Shown: positions 17,244-28,375, counted from the first letter of the stretch. The stretch is DNA of 64,000 nt from Bacteroidota bacterium (GCA_016702705.1 JADJDM010000006.1:186001-250000), one strand, 5' to 3'. Notes: generated by a model not told the origin, from the sequence alone. Program-made: numbers and translations.

Positions 17244-18389
17244 ATGAACACACTTACAAAAAAAATACAGATGGTTGACCTCAAAGGTCAATACATTAAA
17301 ATTAAAGAGGAAGTTGATAAAGGTATTCAAGAAGTTATTGAAAATACAGCCTTTATTAATGGTCCTGCCGTTAAAGAATTTCAAGCAGACCTTGAGAAAT
17401 ACTTAAACGTAAAGCACGTTATACCTTGTGCCAACGGAACAGATGCCTTGCAAATAGCAATGATGGCGCTTGATCTTAAACCGGGTGACGAAGTTATAAC
17501 AGCTAATTTCACTTATGTTGCTACTGCGGAAGTGATTGGTTTATTAGGCCTAACCCCAGTTTTAGTAGATGTTTATCCAGATACTTTTACGATTGATGTT
17601 GCAGCTATTGAAAAAGCTATAACACCAAAGACCAAAGCTATTGTTCCAGTTCATTTGTATGGGCAGTGTGCAGAAATGCAAGCAATCATGGATTTAGCGA
17701 AGATTCATAATTTATACGTTATTGAAGATGTTGCTCAAGCAATTGGCGCTGATTATACAATGGCCGATGGAATTAAAAGAAAAGCTGGAGCAATTGGTAC
17801 TATTGGCTGCACATCCTTTTTCCCAAGCAAAAACTTAGGTTGTTATGGCGACGGCGGGGCAATCTATACCAATGATGATGAATTGGCTAAGAAACTGAAA
17901 ATGATTGCTCATCATGGACAGTCGGTGCAATATGTGCATGATGTATTGGGTGTTAATTCAAGATTAGACACCATACAAGCCGCAGTTTTAAAAGTAAAAC
18001 TAAAGCAATTAGATAATTATGCAGCTGCAAGGAATAAAGCAGCCGCGCATTATGATTCAAAACTAGGGGCAAATCCTAAAGTAAAAATACCTGTTAGAGT
18101 AAAAAATTCAACACATGTATTTCATCAATATACTTTGCAATTAGTTGGAGTTGACAGAAACAAAATGCGTGAGTTTTTGCAGGAGAGAGGTATTTTAAGT
18201 ATGATTTATTACCCAATTCCTTTGCACATGCAAAATGCATATAAAAGTGATAGATACAAAGCAGGTGATTTTCCTATTACAGAAAAATTATGTGCTTCAG
18301 TAATTTCATTACCTATGCATACTGAGTTAGACCAAGAAACACTAAACTACATCACAGACAATGTGTTGGAGTTTTTAAATCAATCTTAA
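17244..18389 (+). CDS. DegT/DnrJ/EryC1-family sugar aminotransferase
   Basis: This PLP-dependent family transaminates nucleotide-linked keto-sugars. PLP-lysine motif SFFPSKNLGCYGDGGA, AIMDLAKIHNLYVIEDVAQA (aspartate near the PLP ring nitrogen), and the VKHVIPCANGTDALQIAMMAL N-terminal motif are all present. 381 residues, normal. It heads a cassette with UDP-glucose dehydrogenase and UDP-glucuronate decarboxylase, so its product probably goes into lipopolysaccharide, capsule or glycoprotein glycan. The exact sugar is not visible. Confidence 0.93.
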   Translation: MNTLTKKIQMVDLKGQYIKIKEEVDKGIQEVIENTAFINGPAVKEFQADLEKYLNVKHVIPCANGTDALQIAMMALDLKPGDEVITANFTYVATAEVIGLLGLTPVLVDVYPDTFTIDVAAIEKAITPKTKAIVPVHLYGQCAEMQAIMDLAKIHNLYVIEDVAQAIGADYTMADGIKRKAGAIGTIGCTSFFPSKNLGCYGDGGAIYTNDDELAKKLKMIAHHGQSVQYVHDVLGVNSRLDTIQAAVLKVKLKQLDNYAAARNKAAAHYDSKLGANPKVKIPVRVKNSTHVFHQYTLQLVGVDRNKMREFLQERGILSMIYYPIPLHMQNAYKSDRYKAGDFPITEKLCASVISLPMHTELDQETLNYITDNVLEFLNQS

Positions 18390-18410
18390 TTAGAAATTTA
18401 AAATATTTTT

Positions 18411-19721
18411 ATGAATATAGCAGTAGTAGGAACGGGATACGTAGGTTTAGTTACCGGAACTTGTTTAGCTGAAACAGGAAACACAGTAATTTGTGTTGAT
18501 ATTAACGAAGAAAAAGTAAATAAGATGCGTAATGGAGAAGTTCCCATTTACGAACCGCATTTAGATGTTCTTTTTCACAGAAACATTAAAGCTGGTAGAT
18601 TAAAGTTTACAACTAACTTAGTTGAAGCTATTGAAAAAGCATCTATCATTTTCCTTGCATTACCAACACCACCGGGCGAAGATGGTAGCGCTGATTTAAG
18701 TTACATTTTAGGTGTAGCAGATGATTTAGGAAAACTAATGAAAGACTACAAAGTACTTGTAGATAAAAGTACTGTTCCAGTTGGAACAGCAGAAAAAGTT
18801 CACGCTGCAGTTGCAAAAAACTTCAAAGGAGAATTTGATGTTGTATCTAATCCTGAATTTTTACGTGAAGGTTATGCAGTAGATGATTTCTTAAAACCTG
18901 ATCGTGTTGTAGTTGGAACTCGTTCTGCACGTGCAAAACAATTAATGGAAGAATTATACAAGCCTTATGTTCGCTCAGGAAATCCAATTATTTTTATGGA
19001 TGAGAAATCTGCTGAGCTTACAAAATATGCGGCCAATGCTTTTCTTGCAACAAAAATTACTTTTATGAATGAGATGGCTAACATGTGCGAAAAAGTTGGA
19101 GCAGATGTTGACATGGTGCGTATTGGTATTGGTAGCGATGACCGCATTGGTAAACGTTTCTTATTCCCAGGAATTGGTTACGGAGGAAGCTGTTTCCCTA
19201 AAGATGTGCAAGCATTAGCAAAATCAGCTAGCGAAGTAAATTATGATTTTAGGATTTTATCTTCTGTAATGGAAGTGAATGAAAAACAAAAAACAATCAT
19301 CATTCCTAAAATCACCAACTACTTTAACAACGATTTAAAAGGAAAGCATTTTGCAGTTTGGGGCTTAGCATTTAAACCTGATACCGACGATATTCGTGAA
19401 GCACCAGCTTTGTATATTATTGATGAGTTATTAAATGCAGGAGCTACAGTTTCTACTCATGACCCTGAGGCAATGAACAATGTAAAAAAATTATTGGGTG
19501 ATAAAATAACTTTTTGCGATGACCCGTATGATGCTTTAAAAAATGCTGATGCATTAATTATTTGTACTGAGTGGAGTTTGTTTAGAACACCAGATTTTGA
19601 AAGAGTTTCTGCTCAATTAAAAAACAAAGTAATATTTGACGGACGTAATTTATATTCAAACGAGCAAATGAAAAAATTAGGATATTTCTACAGCAGCATC
19701 GGAAGAGAAACAGTAAAATAA
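18411..19721 (+). CDS. ugd: UDP-glucose 6-dehydrogenase
   Basis: The enzyme oxidises UDP-glucose twice to UDP-glucuronate with NAD. N-terminal NAD site IAVVGTGYVGLVTGTCLAE, the DKSTVPVGT segment, the NPEFLREGYAVDDFLKPDR sugar-binding segment, the catalytic cysteine in GYGGSCFPKD, and the C-terminal WGLAFKPDTDDIREAP are all present. 436 residues, normal. It supplies the substrate for the next gene and is 21 bases after the aminotransferase gene. Confidence 0.96.
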   Translation: MNIAVVGTGYVGLVTGTCLAETGNTVICVDINEEKVNKMRNGEVPIYEPHLDVLFHRNIKAGRLKFTTNLVEAIEKASIIFLALPTPPGEDGSADLSYILGVADDLGKLMKDYKVLVDKSTVPVGTAEKVHAAVAKNFKGEFDVVSNPEFLREGYAVDDFLKPDRVVVGTRSARAKQLMEELYKPYVRSGNPIIFMDEKSAELTKYAANAFLATKITFMNEMANMCEKVGADVDMVRIGIGSDDRIGKRFLFPGIGYGGSCFPKDVQALAKSASEVNYDFRILSSVMEVNEKQKTIIIPKITNYFNNDLKGKHFAVWGLAFKPDTDDIREAPALYIIDELLNAGATVSTHDPEAMNNVKKLLGDKITFCDDPYDALKNADALIICTEWSLFRTPDFERVSAQLKNKVIFDGRNLYSNEQMKKLGYFYSSIGRETVK

Positions 19722-19745
19722 TTCACAGAACATTAGAATCATACA

Positions 19746-20729
19746 ATGAAAAGAATATTAATAACAGGTGCGGCAGGTTTTTTAGGTTCACATCTTTGCG
19801 ACCGTTTTATAAAGGAAGGTTACCACGTAATTGCAATGGACAATTTAGTTACTGGTGATTTAAAAAACATTGAGCATTTATTTAAGTTAGAACATTTCGA
19901 GTTTTACCATCATGATGTAAGTAAATTTATTCATGTTCCTGGGAAAGTAGATTATATTCTTCATTTCGCTTCGCCTGCAAGTCCTATCGATTATTTAAAA
20001 ATTCCAATTCAAACACTAAAAGTTTCTTCATTAGGAACTCATAATGTTTTAGGATTAGCGCGAGTAAAGAACGCAAGAGTTTTAGTAGCATCAACAAGCG
20101 AAGTATATGGAGATCCACATGTTCATCCGCAAACAGAAGAATATTGGGGTAATGTAAACCCAGTTGGACCTCGTGGTTGCTATGATGAAGCTAAACGCTT
20201 CATGGAAGCAATGACAATGGCTTACCACGATACACATAATGTTGAAACTAGAATCATTCGTATATTCAACACTTACGGTCCACGTATGCGACTGAATGAC
20301 GGACGCGTTTTGCCTGCATTTATTGGTCAAGCATTAAGAGGCGAAGACTTAACTATGTTTGGTGATGGAAGTCAAACAAGAAGTTTTTGTTATGTAGATG
20401 ATTTAGTAGAAGGTATTTATCGTTTATTATTAAGCGATTACCACATGCCTGTAAACGTTGGTAACCCTAGCGAAATAACAATTAAAGAATTTGGTGAGGA
20501 AATTTTAAAACTTACAGGTGCAAATCAAAAATTGATTTCATTGCCTTTACCTAAGGATGACCCTAAACAACGTCGTCCGGATATTACTAAGGCAAAAGAA
20601 ATTTTAGGTTGGGAACCAAAAGTAAGCAGAGCTGAAGGACTTAAAATAACTTACGATTATTTCAAATCTTTATCGAAAGAAGAATTGAATAAAACGGAGC
20701 ATAGAAATCTTGAGACATTAAACAAATAA
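19746..20729 (+). CDS. UDP-glucuronate decarboxylase (UDP-xylose synthase)
   Basis: An extended short-chain dehydrogenase with NAD site TGAAGFLGSHLCDRF, STSEVYGDP, and the active-site tyrosine/lysine pair in GCYDEAKRFME. The PRGCYDEAKR and YGPRMRLNDGRV segments are those of UXS enzymes, which convert UDP-glucuronate to UDP-xylose. The preceding ugd makes its substrate, which supports the call. The stop overlaps the acylphosphatase start by one base. 327 residues, slightly long at the C-terminus. Confidence 0.92.
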   Translation: MKRILITGAAGFLGSHLCDRFIKEGYHVIAMDNLVTGDLKNIEHLFKLEHFEFYHHDVSKFIHVPGKVDYILHFASPASPIDYLKIPIQTLKVSSLGTHNVLGLARVKNARVLVASTSEVYGDPHVHPQTEEYWGNVNPVGPRGCYDEAKRFMEAMTMAYHDTHNVETRIIRIFNTYGPRMRLNDGRVLPAFIGQALRGEDLTMFGDGSQTRSFCYVDDLVEGIYRLLLSDYHMPVNVGNPSEITIKEFGEEILKLTGANQKLISLPLPKDDPKQRRPDITKAKEILGWEPKVSRAEGLKITYDYFKSLSKEELNKTEHRNLETLNK

Positions 20730-21001
20730 TGACCAGACACTATAGCATAACTGTAAAAGGCAGAGTTCAAGGCGTATCATACAGATTTGCTGCACATTCT
20801 AAAGCATTAAAATTATCTTTAACTGGCTTAGTAAAAAACTTAGCTAATGGGGATGTTTATATTGAAGCTGAAGGAAAAGAAGAAGACATCAATAAACTAA
20901 TCGAATGGTGTTATGTTGGTCCGCCACTTGCTAAAGTTGATGAAGTAATGGCCGTTGAAGACAAAGTAAAGGACTACAGAAATTTTGAAATTAAGCGTTA
21001 A
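20729..21001 (+). CDS. acyP: Acylphosphatase
   Basis: A 90-residue protein with the acylphosphatase signatures: GRVQGVSYRF (catalytic arginine) and GLVKNLANGDVYIEAEG (catalytic asparagine). It hydrolyses acyl phosphates in the cytoplasm. It overlaps the preceding gene's stop and so is translationally coupled. Confidence 0.94.
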   Translation: MTRHYSITVKGRVQGVSYRFAAHSKALKLSLTGLVKNLANGDVYIEAEGKEEDINKLIEWCYVGPPLAKVDEVMAVEDKVKDYRNFEIKR

Positions 21002-21036
21002 GTCCTATTTAATAAATTAGGAACGAATTTGTAATT

Positions 21037-21843
21037 ATGGTAAAAGAATCAAAAAAAATTGTGATTATTGGTTCGGGAAACCTAGCTACACACTTTGCAA
21101 ACTTATTTGTAAAAAAGGGGCATGAAATTCTTCAATTTGTTGGTAGAAACCCCGAAACATTGACTACTTTAAGTACTAAGTATTTTACAACAAACACAAC
21201 TGATTTATCTAAAATAAACAAAAATGCAGATATTTATATTTTGTGTGTAAGCGATAAAGAAATAAAAAATGTTGCGAGTAAATTAAAACTACCAAGTAAA
21301 CTTGTTTTACATACTTCGGGGACAGCAAACATAAATTCGTTAAATGGTGTTTCAACAAAGCTAGGAGTACTTTATCCTTTACAAACATTCACAGCAAATG
21401 ATAAAGTAAAGTGGAGCAAAGTTCCCTTTTTAATTGAAGGAAACACAAAAATTGCTGAAACTGAAATGCGAAATTTTTGTACTAGCTTAACAAAAAACAT
21501 AAACATTGTTTCTTCTGCTGAACGCGAAAAAATTCATTTAGCAGCAGTATTAGTAAGCAATTTCAACAATCATCTTTTCAGTTTAGCGGATGATTTTTTA
21601 CAAAAAGAAAAAATCAATCACTTTAAATTGTTGATTCCGCTTATACAACAAACAACTAAAAAGATTAAAAAAATTAATCCGGCACAAGCTCAAACTGGTC
21701 CCGCTCAAAGAGAAGACCAAGAAACAATAAAGAAGCATTTGGGCTTATTGAAAAATTATCCAGAAACAATAAAAGTTTACGAAGCATTATCAGATAGTAT
21801 CTTAAAATTAAAACATGCAAAACTTCAAAGAAAAGCTAACTAA
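21037..21843 (+). CDS. Rossmann-fold/DUF2520 protein
   Basis: The N-terminal Rossmann domain (IVIIGSGNLATHFANLFVKKG) and the C-terminal DUF2520 helical domain (AAVLVSNFNNHLFSLADDFL, QAQTGPAQREDQETIKKHL) identify this family of probable NADP-binding dehydrogenases, distantly related to ProC and 6-phosphogluconate dehydrogenases. Its function is unproven. It sits at the head of the KdsC-UbiA-Maf run, an arrangement common in Bacteroidota. Confidence 0.9.
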   Translation: MVKESKKIVIIGSGNLATHFANLFVKKGHEILQFVGRNPETLTTLSTKYFTTNTTDLSKINKNADIYILCVSDKEIKNVASKLKLPSKLVLHTSGTANINSLNGVSTKLGVLYPLQTFTANDKVKWSKVPFLIEGNTKIAETEMRNFCTSLTKNINIVSSAEREKIHLAAVLVSNFNNHLFSLADDFLQKEKINHFKLLIPLIQQTTKKIKKINPAQAQTGPAQREDQETIKKHLGLLKNYPETIKVYEALSDSILKLKHAKLQRKAN

Positions 21844-22326
21844 AATAACCACTTTCATTTTTGATATGGATGGAGTGCTAACGGATGGTAAAATAATGGT
21901 AATGCATGGTCATGATCCTATACGCAACCTTAATAGTAAAGATGGTTATGCTTTTCAGTTGGCTGCAAAAAGGGATACAAACTTTTTTTATTGTCGGGAG
22001 GAAATTCATTAGCCGTAAAAGAAATTTTAACGCACGGTGGTTTTACAGACATATACATGAGTCAACATGATAAAAACAAGTGTTATAACGAAATGTTAAT
22101 AGAGCATAAATTAAATCCTGAAGAGATTTTATACATGGGCGATGATTTGCCTGACCATGTTGTTCTTAAACAAGTAGGTGTTGCCACTTGCCCCGCTGAT
22201 GCTGCACCAGAAATTAAGGATATTTGTATTTACATTTCGCAAAAAAAAGGTGGAGAAGGCTGTGCCAGAGATGTTGTGGAGCAAACTATGCGTGTTAGAG
22301 GTGATTGGGAAATAGCAAATTGGTAA
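21815..22326 (+). CDS. KdsC-like HAD phosphatase, one frameshift
   Basis: The HAD motif I FDMDGVLTDG, the SGG motif II region and MGDDLPD motif III identify a KdsC-family (KDO 8-phosphate phosphatase-like) hydrolase of about 170 residues with no cap domain. As given the frame breaks at about 21,967. Adding one A to the A5 run gives AAKKGYKLFLLSGGNSLAVK, joining both halves exactly. The start overlaps the DUF2520 gene by 29 bases. A homopolymer sequencing error is the likely cause. Confidence 0.88.
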
Positions 22327-22387
22327 AAGTATTTAAAGGATTAAAAAAATCTATTAATTTTAAAGTTTAAACGAGGTAATTAAATAA

Positions 22388-23398
22388 GTGGAAACAACAG
22401 GTAAAATATTAAAGAATCCAATCATCGCATTTTTCAAACTCATTCGAATTGAAAATCTGATTATTGTTTTTCTAACTCAGTACTTAATTAGATACTGCGT
22501 TATTGATAGTTTACTTTATTACCAAGCTCCTACCTTTTATCAAAAATTATATTTGCAATTATCTCATTTTACTTTTTTCCTTTTGGTAATGAGTACAGTT
22601 TTTATTGCCGCAGCTGGTTATATCATTAACGATTACTTCGATGTTAAAACAGATAAAATAAACCGTCCTGATACAATTGTAATTGACCGGGTAATTAAAA
22701 GACGCTGGGCAATGTTGTGGCACATTGTTTTTAATGTACTAGGAATTTTAATTGGTGTTTACGTTGCTTACAAAGCTGGAACAACTAAACTTGCCATTAT
22801 ACATATTATATCGGTTGGTTTGCTTTGGTATTACTCTACTTCATTTAAAAAACAATTGTTAGTAGGAAATTTAATTGTGTCTTTCTTAGCTGCCATGACA
22901 CCATTAATGGTAATGCTTTACGACTTACCTAAAGTAATTGAGATTTATGCAGTATTGCTACCTGAAGCTAATTTAGATTTTTCAGTGTTGTATAAATACA
23001 TTCTTGCTTTTTCATTGTTTGCATTTATTTCTTCACTCATCCGAGAAATAATAAAGGACATGGAAGATGTAGAAGGCGACAAGGAAACTGGTTGTGAAAC
23101 GATTCCAATTAAATGGGGAATGAGAGCATCAAAAGCTATTGTTATTGGTTTAATTAGTAATATGATTTTATTATTGAGTTTTGTTGTTTACAAACTTTAT
23201 ACTCCAAAAGAAAATCTACCTACTTTTTATATCATTATTGGCATTATAATTCCCTCATTATTTTTAATTTACCGTATTTACCGTGCCCAAAACGCAAAAG
23301 ACTACCGAAGAGCCAGTTTATTAATTAAACTAATCATGCTTATTGGTGTTTGTTTTTCTTTATTAATATACTATCTAGCCAACTATGCTGCACATTGA
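22388..23398 (+). CDS. UbiA-family prenyltransferase
   Basis: An integral membrane protein with about eight hydrophobic segments and the UbiA prenyl-diphosphate motif NDYFDVKTDKINRPD (residues about 90-105) plus the second aspartate motif IKDMEDVEGDKETG. Bacteroidota homologues in this position are usually named geranylgeranylglycerol-phosphate geranylgeranyltransferase, but the true lipid product is not known. GTG start at 22,388. The 3' end overlaps maf by 14 bases. Confidence 0.85.
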   Translation: METTGKILKNPIIAFFKLIRIENLIIVFLTQYLIRYCVIDSLLYYQAPTFYQKLYLQLSHFTFFLLVMSTVFIAAAGYIINDYFDVKTDKINRPDTIVIDRVIKRRWAMLWHIVFNVLGILIGVYVAYKAGTTKLAIIHIISVGLLWYYSTSFKKQLLVGNLIVSFLAAMTPLMVMLYDLPKVIEIYAVLLPEANLDFSVLYKYILAFSLFAFISSLIREIIKDMEDVEGDKETGCETIPIKWGMRASKAIVIGLISNMILLLSFVVYKLYTPKENLPTFYIIIGIIIPSLFLIYRIYRAQNAKDYRRASLLIKLIMLIGVCFSLLIYYLANYAAH

Positions 23399-23978
23399 AG
23401 AAACGTTAAAAAATTATCCTTACAAACTTATTTTAGGTTCGGGCTCACCTCGTAGACAAGAGCTACTAAAAAATTTAGGTTTTGAGTTTTTAATTAAACC
23501 AACCAATGCAGATGAAACATTTCCTGCTGATTTAAAAGGAAGCGAAATCCCTGTTTTTTTAGCAGAGAAAAAAGCAGATGAATACCCTGACGAATTAAAA
23601 GATAATGAATTGCTGATTACGGCGGATACAATCGTTTGGTTAGAAGGCAAGGTACTTAACAAACCTGCAAAATACGACGAAGCAGTTAAAATGCTAGAAA
23701 CACTTTCGGGTAAAATGCACGAAGTCTACACTGGTGTGTGTTTAAAATCTGCAACAAAACAAACCACTTTTGTAGATGTTACCAAAGTGTATTTTAAGAA
23801 ACTAAAAAAAGAAGAAATAGAATATTACGTTGCCAACTCAAACGTTTACGACAAAGCCGGTGGTTACGGCGTGCAAGATTGGATTGGTTTAATTGGTATA
23901 GATAAAATTGAAGGGAGCTTTTATAATGTAATGGGATTGCCTGTTAAAGAATTGTATGAAGAGTTGGTTAAGTTTTAA
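23385..23978 (+). CDS. maf: Maf nucleoside-triphosphate pyrophosphatase
   Basis: Maf proteins hydrolyse non-canonical or modified nucleoside triphosphates. Signature ILGSGSPRRQELLKNLG, the DETFP and EKKADE segments, the catalytic aspartate in LITADTIV, and GKMHEVYTGV are present. 197 residues, normal. It ends convergent with the metallo-hydrolase gene, with 4 bases shared. Confidence 0.94.
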   Translation: MLHIEETLKNYPYKLILGSGSPRRQELLKNLGFEFLIKPTNADETFPADLKGSEIPVFLAEKKADEYPDELKDNELLITADTIVWLEGKVLNKPAKYDEAVKMLETLSGKMHEVYTGVCLKSATKQTTFVDVTKVYFKKLKKEEIEYYVANSNVYDKAGGYGVQDWIGLIGIDKIEGSFYNVMGLPVKELYEELVKF

Positions 23979-24610
23979 TTCAAAAATGGGTTCGTCCTCT
24001 TCTCCACTCCAATTGTTGTGTAAGGTCCATGTCCACAATAAACAACAGTATCCTCAGGCAATGTAAATAATTTAGTGCGAATGCTGTTTAATAATTGTTC
24101 GTGGTTACCTAAAGTTAAATCTGTTCTTCCAATGCTTCCTTTAAATAGTACGTCTCCATTAATTAAAGAAGAAGTCTCTTTATGGTAAAACACAACATGC
24201 CCGGGTGCGTGACCTGGTGTATGAAAAATATCCAAAACTGTTTTTCCAAACTTAATTTGATCACCTTCATTTATAAAGCTTTCTGGCTGAGGAGAAACCT
24301 CACAAGGTAAACCATAAGTTTTACTTACTAATTCTTGATTATTCAGAATAATCAAATCGTCTTTATGAATAATTGGTTTTAAACCATAGGTATCAAATAC
24401 AAACTTATTTCCTGCCACATGGTCAACGTGGCAATGTGTGTTTAACAGATATTTTACTGTTAATCCTTCTTCACTAATAAAGTTCTTTAATGCTTGTTGT
24501 TCGCTTGCAGAAAAACATCCTGGGTCAACAATTACACATTCTTTAGTTGAATCAAATAATATAAATGTGTTCTCCTGAAAAGGGCCGAAAGTAAATTCTT
24601 TAATTTGCAT
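23975..24610 (-). CDS. Metallo-beta-lactamase-fold hydrolase, glyoxalase II-like
   Basis: The zinc ligands are visible as NTHCHVDHVAGN (HxHxDH), HTPGHAPGHV and the late YCGHGPYTTIG. 211 residues and the IVDPGCFS and LINGDVLFKGSIGRTDL segments are those of YcbL/GloB-like thioesterases. The substrate could be S-lactoylglutathione-like or another thioester; not resolved. Confidence 0.9.
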   Translation of the reverse strand: MQIKEFTFGPFQENTFILFDSTKECVIVDPGCFSASEQQALKNFISEEGLTVKYLLNTHCHVDHVAGNKFVFDTYGLKPIIHKDDLIILNNQELVSKTYGLPCEVSPQPESFINEGDQIKFGKTVLDIFHTPGHAPGHVVFYHKETSSLINGDVLFKGSIGRTDLTLGNHEQLLNSIRTKLFTLPEDTVVYCGHGPYTTIGVEKRTNPFLN

Positions 24611-24653
24611 AATTTAAGGTATTAAATAGTATGCAAAATTAGCATTAAATCCT

Positions 24654-27066
24654 TTATTTCCCCGTCTTCACACGATTATATTCCTCATCGCTAACCGAGC
24701 GGTTTTTGTAATTGTTGCTCTTTAATTTCCCAAATTTATAATTTAAGGAAATCATATAATAATGTGTACTTACATAGGATTTGTAATTTACATTATACAA
24801 AGGAATATTGCTTTGTCCCTGCATAATATATGAACGTAAAATGTCATTTGCTACAAAGCGACAAGTAAGTTTATCTTTAAAAAAATTCTTTTTAAGTGTG
24901 GCAGTTAGCATAGAAAATGGTTTTGAAATAAATATACCATCAACTGCTGAAGAAGTGTATTCATAAGTAATTTCGAGTGAACAGAATTTTTTAAACCTAA
25001 ACTCATCGTACAAATAAATACTAAATGTTGGTTTATTGTTTTTCACCGTAACTCCATTTTGTTGATAGGTAAAGTTGTTTACAAAATAGCCGAAGTAATT
25101 TGCAGTCGTCCACCACTTTAATTCATACGGTATGGTAATACCAAACGAATAAGTTTCGCTTTTGTCTAAATTCCTTGTTGTTGCAGTAAAGGCATCAGTA
25201 CTATCGGTAAGTTTATCAACTACAAGGCGTAATGCGCCTTGCGTATTATTATAACCAAATGTAATATTAGCTTCCTTCATATAAACCAAAGCTGCTTCAA
25301 CTGAATTAGTATACTCAGGCAACAAAGAGGGATTACCTCTAAAAGATGAAACAGAATCGATATAATTTATAAAAGGATCTAAATCCTGAAAGGTAGGGCG
25401 ATTAATTCTGCTTGATAGTGTTAACGAAGTAGTTAAGTCTTGAGTAAAATCATAACCTAAAAATGCACTGGGAAACAAATTGATGTATTGCCTGTCTATT
25501 ATTTTTTTATTCAGAACTTTAGAAAAACCGTCCGACTTTGTCATTTCAGACCTCAGGCCTACTCTAGTGTTCAACTTTTTCTTTTTGTATCTTAACTCAC
25601 TATAAGCAGCTAAAATATTTTCGGTAAAACTGAAACCATTTAAATAGCTAGGATCCGAAATCCAACCGCTTACTCCTTCGTAATTTTCAAATTTAATATC
25701 GCTTTTTTTAGAAATATTCGATTCTTTAATGCCGCTTTCTAATTTCCATTGCTTATTAAATACTTTTACAAAATCAACTTGCGCACCAATGATATTAATA
25801 TTGTTTGTATTTAAATTTCGTTTGTCTTCGTTTATCACAAAACCATTGTATTTTGTTTCCTGATGAATAGTTGCTGTGTTTTTAATATTAAATGCTCCAT
25901 ACTGCGCAGCAATAAATAGTTCTGTGCCAAGTGTATCTAACTTCTTAATATAGTTAGCATTTACTGCATTATTCATGCTTATTGGTAAGCCTTTAGTAAA
26001 TGTATGTAATTCATACTGCGTTTGATTATTTTGCAGAACGGTATTACTGTTATCCGTTGTATTATTTTGTCCATTGTAAAATCCATAATACTGCATTCCA
26101 ATTGTACTTGTTGAATCGGGACGGTAATTTACACCTGCTCTGTAATAATAAACGTTTTTAAAATTTTGTTTATCGTAAATGGCATTATTCATTTCCATTG
26201 CTGTTGTATCATTGGTTTTGTAACTTCGTTTGTATTCGTCAGAAGTCCATTGCTGCCCCATGTTTGTACCGAAGCCAATAAAAGTTGACCATTTATTTTT
26301 TGTGTAATTAAAACGTAAACCTGAATAAGTGAATAACGATTTAATATAGAGTGTATTTTGAATTATATTTCCATTATAACCTTGCAAGGTGCTTCTGATG
26401 GTGGTGATATTAATAACGGCTCTTCCGCCCGCATCATAGCGTGCAGAAGGATTATGAATAATTTCAATACTCTTTATATCAGTTGAAGGAAGTGATTTTA
26501 AAATATCAATGGTAGAAAGCAACATACCATCGATATAAATAATTGCAGTCCCTTTTCCAAAAACAGAAACATTATCTGTACTGCTAACTTGTATACCTGG
26601 AGAGCGGCGCAATACATCCAAAGCATTTCCGCCGTTGTTAAACTGGTGCCTTCTACATTTACTTTAACCTTTTCCCCATCCATTTCAAATAAAGGAACTT
26701 TGGCTGCAATAGTAATTTCACTAAGCGAATTGGCTTCTTCTATTATAAACTCACCAACATCAATAATTGAATCGTTTTGCGAACGAAAACACATTTTCAT
26801 TTTTTCACGATATCCAACCGAAGAAATTTTAACTAAAAAAGAATCTGCAATAAGACCCATTATTTTAAACTGACCATTTTCAAAAGGTGCACCAGTTATT
26901 AAAGAAGAATCTTTAGCAGAAAGCGCAATTACATTTCCAAACTCAATTGGTTTTTTATTTATGGAAAGCACTTTACCAATAATGGTGAATGAAGTAAGCT
27001 GAGCAAATAGGGTACAATTAATAAAAACAGAAGAATAAACGAATAACAAACCCTTTTTAACTTCAT
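24654..27066 (-). CDS. Outer-membrane TonB-type receptor with carboxypeptidase-like N-domain
   Basis: After a signal peptide come a carboxypeptidase-regulatory-like beta-sandwich (FTIIGKVLSINKKPIEFGNV), a plug domain (NNGGNALDVLRRSPGIQV, IIYIDGM) and a C-terminal outer-membrane beta-barrel of the OMP_b-brl_3 type (about 600 residues, ending in alternating aromatic strands). Two frames must be joined. At about 26,650 one T restores VEGTSFNNGGNALDV. At about 27,010-27,025 a second indel joins the natural start MKLKRVCYSFILLFLLI (ATG at 27,066) to FAQLTSFTIIG. The transported substrate is unknown. The gene stands alone, without a SusD partner. Confidence 0.85.
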
Positions 27067-27123
27067 ATATATTTTAAGATGTGGGTTTATAATGGAAAAT
27101 GGTAGGATTAGTTACAAGTAATT

Positions 27124-28275
27124 TCACTTATTATTTATTGCTCCTAATTCTCGTTTAATAAAATCTTCTAATTGCTTTGCTGTTGGCAATTCGAGTATGT
27201 ATTTACTTACAAAAAATCTTGATCAGAATCCGCTACTGCATATTCAACCAACTCCTTATTATTTTCGGTTACTAATAATAATGCTACTGGCGGATTATCA
27301 TCTGCTTGCATTATGTTTTTCTTGTAATAATTGATATAAGTTTTTAATTGCCCAATATTTTCGTGCTCTACTTTTTCATCTTTAAATCAATAAGCACGTG
27401 GCATTTTAAAACACGATGATAAAAACCAAATCAATAAAATAATATCTATCTCCAATTGTTATTCGTTTTTGCTTATTTGCCAAAACAAAACCGTGACCAA
27501 GTTCTAATAAAAATTCTTCAAGGTTATCTATTAATGCTTGCTCCAAATCAGATTCATACACTACATCTTTTGCTTTCAATCCTAAAAACTCAAATGTAAA
27601 AGGCGATTTAATAATATCGGTTGGTACTAATGCTACCGATTTTTCCTTTACAATTCGGCTTAACTTTTCGGGATTGTTACTCATTCCACTTCGCTCGAAA
27701 TACAAAGAATTAATTTGTCGTTTAAGTTCTTTCTACACTCCACTCCCTTCATACATTCTATTTCATAAAACGTACGTTTTAGCGGGTCTTCGATTGGAAA
27801 TAATAACGTAAGATGAGTAAAAGATAAACTTTTAATGAGCTTATCAGGTTGCACTTGCAGGTCGTTTGGCGTCGTGCTTTTAAATTCGTCAGTTGGCAAT
27901 CGACCAATATTAACTATCTGATTTTCAGATTTATATAATTCATCAGTTGGCAACCGATGAATTGAGTCAAAGCCCATATATTTCCAATTGGTCAGATAGC
28001 GTCTGACCAATTTGAGGGTATATTTTATAAAAACTGGCGACTTAATATAAGATTAGTTTCTGAGCCAACCTTTAATATTAATTCTGCTTTTGCTAATTCC
28101 TTAAGTAATTTTTCGCCATACTTTGCACGATCTTCACCTTTTGCTCAAACTCTACAATATAAAAACCAACTAACCAATTACGAATAGTGAGGTGTTTGCT
28201 TACAGACTTTAAAGCACTTTGTTGAAGCGTGCTATGCGTTTGCTGAATTGTATTTACTAATAAGTCAAAATTCAT
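27124..28275 (-). pseudogene. YhcG/DUF1016-type PDDEXK nuclease, multiply frameshifted
   Basis: Pieces in three frames add up to a DUF1016 (YhcG) protein of about 380 residues. The N-terminal part (VNTIQQTHSTLQQSALKSV, the family's usual helical opening) is followed by a region ending YFERSGMSNNPEKL, then FTFEFLGLKAKDVVYESDLE. The nuclease core is TIGDRYYFIDLVF, then VLIDLK, GQLKTYINYY and LLLVTENNKELVEYA. At least five indels interrupt it (about 28,090, 28,010, 27,690, 27,410, 27,220). The family belongs to the PDDEXK nuclease superfamily and is common in mobile and defence contexts. Whether it is truly dead or only badly sequenced is unclear. Confidence 0.8.
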
Positions 28276-28375
28276 ATTGTGTTTTTCTGAAAAACATTTT
28301 TAATCACAGGGCAAATTCAATCGGTTAAACTCAGAACAAATGAAAAAATCTTTAAACGTAAATATAGAAATAAAA